From Candidatus Woesearchaeota archaeon (GTDB taxonomy: Archaea; Nanobdellota; Nanobdellia; Woesearchaeales; UBA10200), in contig JAGVZX010000020.1 in the NCBI GenBank assembly GCA_018302185.1, positions 1-10,393 of the forward strand: a stretch of 10,393 nt of DNA. The letters run 5' to 3'. Below, piece after piece: positions 7,501 to 10,393 of this stretch (its first letter is position 1; every line of letters begins with the position of its first letter). The notes beneath the pieces were generated by a model. It worked only from the letters and a program-made list of their open reading frames with translations, did no database searches and had not been told where the DNA came from. The translations under genes and the position numbers were made by a program.

Positions 7501-10393
7501 AATAAAAGACAAAGGCGTAAAATTGAAGCTGTTAGGGGGAGATGTCAGTGATAGCCTGGTAGAAGGAGAGACAAAGACATATTCATTGAACGGCAAAAAT
7601 TATGAGATTGCAAACGTAATAGTGACGGATTCAGATATAATATACACACAGCTAAAGATCAATGGTGTTTTGACCAAAAACCTGCAAGCAGGGCAGACAG
7701 ATAGATTAAAGGATGGCACAATCATCGGGATTAAGAAGATCCTGAATAACTTACCAGGAGATATAACTGGTGATTTAGTTGAATTTGTATTTGGCGCAAA
7801 CAAAGTTGAGCTATCTGATGATGATATTACAAATGATATGCCTGATCTTGCTGTTGTCAGCATCAATGATGACAGGATAGGAGACGGGTTAGTTACGATC
7901 AAAGGAACTGTTGATAAATACACAATGGGGATTAAAAGCATCTCAGCAAGCTTAAAGTCAGATGACAATTACTGGATTGAAGCAGGCAAAAAGTTGAGTG
8001 AAGCTGTCGATACTGAGCCTAAATTGTTTTTGAATGCATTGGGGGTTGATTATCTGTATGGTGGCCTGAATTTTGGCGAAAGTGAACCTGTATACATCAC
8101 ACCAAATGCAGATGGATATGCGATATCCTACAAGAATAAGCTTGGAAAATCTGTAACAGATAACCTGGCTTTGTTATTAGGAACATTTACAACTTCTTCC
8201 GGCAGAGAGATCAAGGTAGACAATAATGCAAAGACCCTGTCAGTAGGAGATGCTGTATTCCAGATGAATGACAAGAAAACTGAAATCATTAGAGTGATTA
8301 ATCCAATCAGGTCAACTACTAAAGAAGACAGTAATATTATGGAAGGAATGACAATTAACGGAGTGTTTGTAAGAGAATTTAGGCCATCTGCCAAAAAAGC
8401 AAGCTATGAGTTAGCCTTAAGCACAAAAGTTCCTCCGCAAGCGCATGTTTATGTGATTGCGCAACAAAAGAAGGTAGAAGAGACTGCACCAATCAAAGAA
8501 TGCAGTGAATATGATGGCATAGTATATGATAAAGAGAAAAGGCAGAACGGAGTTACAGAAATAGCTAAATGGAAAGATGAATGCAAAGATAATAAATTGA
8601 TAGATTATTATTGTGAGAATAATAAGTTTGCTTCTAAGAGCATTGCCTGCGAGCTTGGATGCAAAGACGGAGCATGTGTAAAGAAAAAGCGTGTGCCTGA
8701 TATCTCAACTTACCCAGACATATTCATGGGAGAGATTGGATTTACAGGCATAATCGTCGTCGGTGATAAAGCCAGGGCAGATGACGTGATTGCTGCAACT
8801 GATGTTGCAAACTCATTTGGGTACAAAAGCTTCAAGGATGGATCTGTTATCAAAGAATCTGAAACAGGTGTAGAGACAGAAGTTATGAAAGTAGATGGCA
8901 GCAAAATGAAACTAGCCAGTCAGATAAAAGACCCGACAGTTATTGATGTCATTTCAGTCGGCAATGGATGTGATAATGATGTCACTAATATATTGTTAGG
9001 CAAGCCTGCAAACTGTGCTGATGGGCTGAAAAATGGACAGGCAACAATAGAGCTTCAGGACAGAAACGAAAATTATGCATTAATAATCCAGGGATATACT
9101 CCTGCTGATACCAGAAAAGCTGCAAAAGTTTTAGCTAATTGGAAAGATTATGGATTGAAAGGAACAAAGATATGCATCGCTACAGCATCAGAAAAGCCTG
9201 AGATAGTGCCATGCAAGATGGAACAGGAAGCTGCGCCAAAAACAGAACAGCCGATACAAACACAAGAATGCACATCAAGCACTGAACTAAAAGAGTCATT
9301 TGACAAGACGCATAATCTCATCATCAAAGGCAAGACTTATGAGAATGCGCCTTACATCTTTGGCAATAGGGGAAGCTATAATTTTAAGGATTCCAAAGGA
9401 AGTAGATGGCATGCTGTAGCTGATGCAAAAAGCATGAAATACAAAGGAGACCTGACATGGACAAGCACAGGACATACGTGGACTGTCGCCGAAGGGATGC
9501 TGATAAGCGCATTTGGAGGCAACCAGCTGACACTTGATGATGCTTTATCAAAGCCAGGAACTGCCATACGCTCAAAAGTAAAAGAGATGGAGCACAGGAC
9601 ATACCCTATGATGCTCATAGACTGGCAGGATGAAAACAACTATTATGTTTTAGTGTTTAATTATGCAGGAAACAAAGAGCTTATCAACGGCAAGACGATC
9701 GTGGACAATATCGGCCTGAGAAAGGTTATCAACGGCCAGTATACCATACTTGATGCAATCACTGTAAACATTGAGATAAATAAATGGTATGAGTGGGAAT
9801 TAAGATGGACAAATGATAATAAGATAGAAGGAGAGATCTGGGACCTAAACGGCAAAAGCCTTGGCAAAGTAAGTGCAGCAGGTGATGAAAAATGGAGTTC
9901 AGGCAAATTTGGATTTGCCGCAACAAGAAGAATTGACAAAGCAAGGTTTGATGATATCAGGATAAATGCATATAACTGCGGTGCAGAGACTTCCCAAACC
10001 ACTGCAATAGGCGGCTCTTCAGCAGCCCCGATAGCAGGGTCAACAATAGAAGAGCCTATGATAGAAAAAGCAGAGCTTTCTGTCCAGAAATGCACTGATA
10101 CAGACGGCGGCAAGGAATATTATGCAAAAGGAACAGTAACTTACCCAGACGGAACTGTAAAAACTGATTTTTGTATTGACTTTGATGAAAATAAATTAGG
10201 ATATATAAGTGAATTTTCATGCGAAGCAACAGCAGCAGAGGCATTTATTTGCGAATTTGGCTGTAAAGACGGCGCATGCCTGAAAGAGCCTGAGAAAAAG
10301 AGCTATAAGAAAAATGACAGAATCACTTTATCACCAAGAGGAAAAGAGTATGTTGTTCAGTATGTGTCTGCCGATAAACTTACAAAAGCTGAT
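1571..10393 (+). CDS. Giant N-terminally anchored multidomain S-layer-like surface protein (3' partial)
   Basis: The frame starts at ATG 1571 (a second ATG follows at 1574) and runs 2,941 codons to the last base without a stop. The first ATG fits the TATA box spacing. Residues 1-62 are basic and cytoplasmic; 63-83 are a signal anchor, and I see no other membrane helix. The exported part holds, in order: TSP3 calcium motifs (146-171, 311-350) around a beta insert; Ig-like region (351-596); knottin-like motif (597-628); Cys modules ending in GCK(D/N)GAC (637-709, 2311-2369, 2841-2903); S-layer C-like module (773-866); duplicated superdomains (875-1314, 1315-1711); S-layer core (about 1838-2300); S-layer Rossmann halves (2375-2538); jelly roll (2567-2803). 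The Cys-rich content implies disulfides outside the cell. A structural or adhesive surface role is inferred. The frame was followed by eye; codon usage stays uniform throughout. Confidence 0.93.
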   Translation, partial: MMREKKGVERRLGKIKAEVKIAPTAIKDADLKEGHSNLIDIISSANNQRSSAQQVSKFSYYSTYGVLFVLILFVFGYAGFSMFQQTAGRATFALTDTAKISDINTVFLTNNAFNGQIVIGKNAPASEAAAAAKLINVFKEKAVSVCKPDNCPDDFNPGQEDKNGDGIGEACEEKSIDETAEQKITLKDGEKFEFKSKPIIFTHPAGKDNPETLNVAYLLSGVKGGGSGGGFQLGSKYVFLAPNSKDTYFYINPISMDNGEATFNIKLCSSTDCLDKSCKDYSYGKYRFYGGKVREVTKSVSCIYEIGRNTDASGKDFDNDGIDDSLDNCPNDKNPDQIDADKDLVGDFCDYQLTNYFNFADQANYGIAPEKEVKASIVAYARIGNPTPEKGYGVRFNVESPDGKKGEWNEAVFKGNEWKLVFNSGSMPGKWKLNGELYCKDESKCGRPRVSKASSEFIVVNVSGQLPETEFQIPFDAKSTIGTIKITITKAGQENKYNIGTERESFQIGLGDVQTWFFYDNKFYKLNPVREADGKLTIKARNCRSGNDPECFNSKCPEYIYKDNKFVKGVWTSGLNNVCRYQVEKIAEAVKVEAKACTGLAVGQGCKYNSECCSGTCTVRKDTVFGVCSEKYTGPSCTDGDNTEKDKIKSYYTNSVTFGMFGSEGKEFYKEQGDGCDEWGKWVVENKCDNGRFNTGGYECPNGCKNGACIPEPIPTTPIPESMPDNIFLPEYVPGEVSNDSINSSDSSQITVAAVAAVADPNDPDNDGKPTKCIFDATAKLSDQVALGDKNQILIGTPKSNPLIEKLNLDIPADNTGIIQILKEGDKTIIVVTGSTDEAVQKAVKILSENTNDPKLGARRIMVAGTPDAPVIVTGGSGGVQIKGAEIRIPVKDTELKIDLSKFPNFEGETKIFIRNMGVIDTTPIKAYFNSKGKFTYLDEENAKKEFNKKKPESNLIYVYNQCDEPIVHSAFARGIIPEHICAGSSAPPAIILSNIEDKALVFIRIGSDTKIFDAIRTQSLAGKKMYFDMMLKKLQNEVKAKETAACPGNVCPICGNGICDKYEDEYVYPEGAFYGPPGQETKLTGLKNNFFCQSDCTSSFRILSKGTPYKLKQDEIAYLEGYDKYKVKYEKNAKYLRLYSSELHFANFIDGIALGHPRMTVQETKPAYVSAKENDDGTINLVWDVIEQDKVINIIENMPALFVFGFETRIGANTITADPNLKYIATDYPIKLTINNRIYQITLKDSKNKKFKLDEKRHLVLGNNIGMGGSYIIDDVTGEAKQNELFKDRIGIYFKVEETKKEDILEEPKEIIKGGGTSPPIAGKLIDEGSADLSKFPNFDGETVVVSTHSLGSNEWKAFFDKYNLKYDNTKAFTGNKLEKNVIILLIKNTCNTITKLIADETISPSICDIPGIHSFKKDGKTIVIINAFYEKKYIDELDSLIQKKQLKGTNYFWTYNTPYFRDQPLDQCFNLKCDEKDYNKAVCSSILECLPNAQKLEYDSSVDYRTPNKVVKLSGITGVYIATANDGFSRVYTLEGERALASNQPYVPLNGFNDEEPAYLIFKFNKATQKSYIYHNKFGAASTYSEDKPIALTDGNFNVKIGNSDISDFNVTDPNITFRIDNRRYKAATNGKEWIGSKKFMLNDSHYIMFIAYKYNIAKINLQGFASQLDEKGKMLPSYWLFIGEIEKTQQNDVLQEPSEILANEKPVTGGGGAPPIAGLQIISSEPIKRNEYFILTIGDKEYEVQYKRGDKENRDNPKLKLKFSETNETIERNLYNESNRLVATIVVDGKEFRIISATDPKADDFDIVVEGGRKGRLPVELPEPIAQVKTSLGKFVSSVEGDAFLINDANNPLILNKRLNEVKSEIGADSFIALKKGTTANSKGSFTYTPKLRVGTGNVMFEENTDTDVVTDHLTFKNWKDYLFNYSLEFEPAFTSDIENEKGNADSSGNYLTDFEDVDVWLGTKKYTILTARRIKDKGVKLKLLGGDVSDSLVEGETKTYSLNGKNYEIANVIVTDSDIIYTQLKINGVLTKNLQAGQTDRLKDGTIIGIKKILNNLPGDITGDLVEFVFGANKVELSDDDITNDMPDLAVVSINDDRIGDGLVTIKGTVDKYTMGIKSISASLKSDDNYWIEAGKKLSEAVDTEPKLFLNALGVDYLYGGLNFGESEPVYITPNADGYAISYKNKLGKSVTDNLALLLGTFTTSSGREIKVDNNAKTLSVGDAVFQMNDKKTEIIRVINPIRSTTKEDSNIMEGMTINGVFVREFRPSAKKASYELALSTKVPPQAHVYVIAQQKKVEETAPIKECSEYDGIVYDKEKRQNGVTEIAKWKDECKDNKLIDYYCENNKFASKSIACELGCKDGACVKKKRVPDISTYPDIFMGEIGFTGIIVVGDKARADDVIAATDVANSFGYKSFKDGSVIKESETGVETEVMKVDGSKMKLASQIKDPTVIDVISVGNGCDNDVTNILLGKPANCADGLKNGQATIELQDRNENYALIIQGYTPADTRKAAKVLANWKDYGLKGTKICIATASEKPEIVPCKMEQEAAPKTEQPIQTQECTSSTELKESFDKTHNLIIKGKTYENAPYIFGNRGSYNFKDSKGSRWHAVADAKSMKYKGDLTWTSTGHTWTVAEGMLISAFGGNQLTLDDALSKPGTAIRSKVKEMEHRTYPMMLIDWQDENNYYVLVFNYAGNKELINGKTIVDNIGLRKVINGQYTILDAITVNIEINKWYEWELRWTNDNKIEGEIWDLNGKSLGKVSAAGDEKWSSGKFGFAATRRIDKARFDDIRINAYNCGAETSQTTAIGGSSAAPIAGSTIEEPMIEKAELSVQKCTDTDGGKEYYAKGTVTYPDGTVKTDFCIDFDENKLGYISEFSCEATAAEAFICEFGCKDGACLKEPEKKSYKKNDRITLSPRGKEYVVQYVSADKLTKAD
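1757..1819 (+). other. Signal-anchor transmembrane helix of the giant protein
   Basis: Residues 63-83 (TYGVLFVLILFVFGYAGFSM and onward) are the only hydrophobic helix in the 2,941 residues seen. The 62 residues before it carry many Lys/Arg, so the N-terminus stays inside. FQQTAG after the helix gives no clear signal peptidase site, and the long N-terminus argues for a retained anchor over a cleaved signal. Confidence 0.8.
2006..2083 (+). other. Thrombospondin type 3-like calcium motif, first part
   Basis: Residues 146-171 read C-KPDNCPDDFNPGQ-D-NGDGIGEAC in outline, the DNCP-xx-xNPxQ-xDxxxDGxGxxC pattern of thrombospondin type 3 repeats, in which Asp/Asn side chains bind calcium and the cysteines form disulfides. 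It lies some 60 residues outside the membrane. Normally such repeats run in tandem; the next one is about 140 residues away. Confidence 0.85.
2084..2500 (+). other. Beta-rich insert between the two calcium motifs
   Basis: Residues 172-310 look like one beta domain. A Gly-rich hinge (GVKGGGSGGGFQLG, about 221-234) divides it, and a Cys cluster (CSSTDCLDKSC) lies in its second half. It separates two calcium motifs that would be adjacent in a usual thrombospondin type 3 array. I do not recognise the family. Confidence 0.55.
2501..2620 (+). other. Thrombospondin type 3-like calcium motif, second part
   Basis: Residues 311-350 contain DFDNDGIDDSLDNCPNDKNP and then DADKDLVGDFCD, with the D-x-D-x-D-G and DNCP landmarks at canonical spacing. 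This is the clearest calcium-binding array in the window. It probably stiffens the base of the exported region when calcium is bound. Confidence 0.88.
2621..3358 (+). other. Ig-like and second beta domain
   Basis: Residues 351-596 look all-beta. The first half (NVESPDGKKGEWNEA, then GNEWKLVF, MPGKWKLNGELYC) has the pattern of an Ig-like or macroglobulin-like domain: an upstream strand pair, 'SPDGK' turn and a closing G-K-W-K-L-x-G strand. The second half has three further cysteines near CRSGNDPECFNSKC. A sequon (NVSG) lies between the halves. The class is inferred from strand pattern only. Confidence 0.45.
3359..3454 (+). other. Six-cysteine knottin-like motif
   Basis: Residues 597-628 have cysteines at 597, 606, 612, 613, 617 and 628, that is C-x8-C-x5-CC-x3-C-x10-C, with the core GCKYNSECCSGTC. 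This is the inhibitor-cystine-knot spacing seen in toxin-like and colipase/dickkopf-type folds. In a surface protein it is more likely a rigid spacer or binding knob than a toxin. The disulfide pattern is inferred. Confidence 0.65.
3479..3697 (+). other. Cys module ending in GCKNGAC, copy 1
   Basis: Residues 637-709 start with CTDGDN, pass through CDEWGKW and KCDNG, and end CPNGCKNGAC. The same end motif recurs at 8660-8677 and 10262-10279. Modules of the form 'C...DGD...YC...G...C-x2-GCKDGAC' are frequent in DPANN surface proteins, where they sit between larger domains. Function unknown; multiple disulfides are likely. Confidence 0.8.
3701..3883 (+). other. Pro/Ser/Ala-rich stalk with short Asp loop
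   Basis: Residues about 711-771 are low complexity: PIPTTPIPES, then NDSINSSDSS with glycosylation sequons, then AAVAAVADPNDPDNDGK. The last part is a lone D-x-D-x-D-G-like loop. It separates the Cys-rich N-terminal third from the S-layer-like modules and looks like a flexible, possibly glycosylated, linker. Confidence 0.6.
3887..4168 (+). other. S-layer C-terminal-like module, copy 1 (no Cys pair)
   Basis: Residues 773-866 carry NQILIGTPKSNPLIEKL, then a beta strand, then IIVVTGSTDEAVQKAVKIL and RIMVAGT. This matches the 'LI-x-GG-x3-NPL ... LIVAG-T-x-D-x2-KAA-x-VL' pattern at the end of archaeal S-layer proteins. The turn that carries CDN in the later copies is SNPL here and the partner cysteine is absent. 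Confidence 0.65.
4709..4861 (+). other. Stretched CGNGIC...C-x2-DC motif
   Basis: Residues 1047-1097 include CPGNVCPICGNGICDKYEDE and end FFCQSDC. The motif 'CGNGICExxE ... C-x2-DC' is a small Cys module widespread in archaeal and bacterial surface proteins, usually with fewer than about 15 residues between its halves. Here about 28 extra residues rich in Pro, Gly and Tyr intervene. The corresponding place in copy B has only four ordinary cysteines (5972-6050). Confidence 0.7.
4862..5476 (+). other. Beta region of superdomain A
   Basis: Residues 1098-1302 are rich in alternating hydrophobic/polar strands with no Cys after the boundary. The strand set IKLTINNRIYQITLKD followed by KKFKLDEKRHLVL aligns with ITFRIDNRRYKAATN and KKFMLNDSHYIMF in copy B, which is the best evidence that the beta regions too are homologous. 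I do not recognise the family. Confidence 0.55.
5513..5542 (+). repeat. Interdomain linker GGGTSPPIAG, copy 1
   Basis: Gly-rich decapeptide ending PPIAG, preceded by an acidic run and followed directly by superdomain B. Two others occur at 6704-6733 and 10010-10039, each at a domain border. Confidence 0.85.
5513..6703 (+). repeat. Superdomain copy B (tandem duplication)
   Basis: Residues 1315-1711, homologous to copy A. It begins with GGGTSPPIAG, then DLSKFPNFDGET, the S-layer C-like fold (VIILLIKNTC at C1392, partner C1409, then TIVIINAF), a short Cys-4 segment (CFNLKCDEKDYNKAVC and one more), and a beta region with DNRRYKA (N1624). It ends where the next Gly-rich PPIAG linker starts. It lacks the CGNG motif of copy A. 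Confidence 0.7.
6704..6733 (+). repeat. Interdomain linker GGGGAPPIAG, copy 2
   Basis: Matches copy 1 in eight of ten residues, again preceded by an acidic Glu/Pro stretch. It marks the end of superdomain B and the start of the beta domain before the S-layer core. Confidence 0.85.
6734..7048 (+). other. Beta domain before the S-layer core
   Basis: Residues about 1722-1826. The start (IKRNEYFILTIGDKEYEVQY) resembles the last residues of the window (YKKNDRITLSPRGKEYVVQY), so the domain type seems to recur. The end (VDGKEFRIISATDPKADDFD) resembles the 'F-x-V-Y-S-A-x-D ... DF-x-I' strand that follows the core in some DPANN S-layer proteins; that second likeness is short and uncertain. Sequons NETI and NESN lie in the middle. 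Confidence 0.5.
7082..8470 (+). other. S-layer protein-like beta core
   Basis: Residues about 1838-2300 follow the landmarks of DPANN S-layer proteins in order: FLINDANNPL (start strand), TTANSKGSFTY, TYLTDFE-type turn (GNYLTDFEDVDVWLGTKKYT), LKLLGGDVSDSLVEGETKTY, SLNGKNYEI, INGVLTKNL...LKDGTIIGIKKI, VEFVFGANKVELSDDDITND, then DGLVTIKGTVDKY. The order and spacing of ETKTYSLNGK, the LLGG turn and the G-A-N-K-V-E-L strand are what convince me. In S-layer proteins this region forms the lattice body. Family recognition is from memory of the pattern. Confidence 0.75.
8501..8677 (+). other. Cys module ending in GCKDGAC, copy 2
   Basis: Residues 2311-2369: CSEYDG, then KWKDECKDNKLIDYYCENNK, then CELGCKDGAC. 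The central 'YYC-x2-NKF' and the end motif match copy 1 and typical DPANN modules. It sits between the S-layer core and the two Rossmann-like halves, so it breaks what would be one S-layer unit. Confidence 0.85.
8693..9184 (+). other. S-layer Rossmann-like N- and C-halves, placed side by side
   Basis: Residues 2375-2538. The first half (STYPDIFMGEIGFTGIIVVG, then DKARADDVIAATDVANSFGY) matches the N-terminal segment of archaeal S-layer proteins (IVVG-x2-A-x3-D-x2-A-A-x-D-I-A). The second half (VGNGCDNDVTNILLGKPANC, then YALIIQGYTPADTRKAAKVL, ANWKDYGLKGTKICIAT) matches their C-terminal segment. C2467 and C2482 probably pair. In usual S-layer proteins these halves flank the beta core; here they are joined by about 35 residues and follow it. 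Confidence 0.8.
9269..9979 (+). other. Concanavalin/LamG-like jelly-roll domain
   Basis: Residues 2567-2803. Landmarks of the concanavalin A-like fold are present: MLIDWQDENNYYVLVFNYAG (the 'R-x-Q-D-x-NNYY-x-L' strand), then INKWYEWELRWTNDNKIEGE (the 'W-Y-x-L-x-V ... G-x-I' strands), and GKFGFAA...ARFDDIRINAY (the 'G-x-x-G-F ... A-x-FDDI-x-V' ending). Such domains in secreted proteins often bind glycans or proteins; catalytic residues are not evident. It starts and ends with a Cys (2567 and 2803) that may close the domain. Confidence 0.75.
10010..10039 (+). repeat. Interdomain linker GGSSAAPIAG, copy 3
   Basis: Shares the Gly-rich start and the PIAG end with the linkers at 5513 and 6704; one proline is replaced by alanine. 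It follows the jelly roll and precedes the third Cys module, once more at a domain border. Confidence 0.75.
10091..10279 (+). other. Cys module ending in GCKDGAC, copy 3
   Basis: Residues 2841-2903: CTDTDGGKEYYAKGTVTY, PDG, then DFCIDF, FSCEATAAEA and ICEFGCKDGAC. 'CTDTDGG-x-YY-x-KG-x-V' is the opening form of this module in many DPANN proteins. It is the most complete of the three copies in this window. Confidence 0.85.
10301..10393 (+). other. Start of a further beta domain, cut by the window edge
   Basis: Residues 2911-2941. YKKNDRITLSPRGKEYVVQY aligns with IKRNEYFILTIGDKEYEVQY at the start of the domain at 6734, so another copy of that beta domain begins here. The frame is still open at the last base. 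Confidence 0.6.

Overview
The window reads as a piece of chromosome from an uncultivated archaeon, most likely of the DPANN group (Woesearchaeota/Pacearchaeota-like). The evidence is AT-rich DNA with ATA and AGA/AGG-heavy codon use, a TTTATATA-type archaeal promoter with almost no leader, and secreted protein modules of the archaeal S-layer type joined to cysteine modules ending in GCK(D/N)GAC. The lineage is inferred from style; no marker gene is present.

There are only two genes, both on the + strand and both cut by a window edge. Gene 1 (from the left edge to 1457) is the last 484 codons of a membrane protein. It has beta-rich, probably extracellular domains, an Asn-rich spacer encoded by a perfect (AAT)8 run, one transmembrane helix, and a basic cytoplasmic tail with two copies of a 'GY/NY...GW' helical repeat. 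A 113-base gap follows, holding an AT palindrome and a convincing TATA box.

Gene 2 starts at 1571 and stays open for 2,941 codons to the last base of the window, without a stop, so it encodes a giant protein of unknown full length. Its layout is: about 60 residues of basic cytoplasmic N-terminus; one signal-anchor helix; a thrombospondin-type-3 calcium motif split by a beta domain; an Ig-like beta region; a six-cysteine knottin-like motif; a first CKNGAC module; a Pro/Ser stalk; a first S-layer C-terminal-like module; two diverged copies (A and B) of a roughly 400-440 residue superdomain separated by Gly-rich 'PPIAG' linkers; an S-layer-like beta core; a second CKDGAC module; the two Rossmann-like S-layer halves placed side by side; a concanavalin/LamG-like jelly roll; a third PPIAG linker; a third CKDGAC module; and the start of another beta domain at the edge.

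The most plausible reading is a giant, disulfide-rich, calcium-binding surface protein anchored at its N-terminus and carrying a whole rearranged S-layer subunit within it, perhaps to dock into the S-layer lattice, with a lectin-like domain further out. The neighbouring gene encodes a protein of opposite topology (C-terminal anchor, cytoplasmic C-tail). A shared role in the cell surface or in attachment to a partner cell is inference only. No RNA genes, mobile elements, CRISPR arrays or gene-free stretches over 300 bases were seen.
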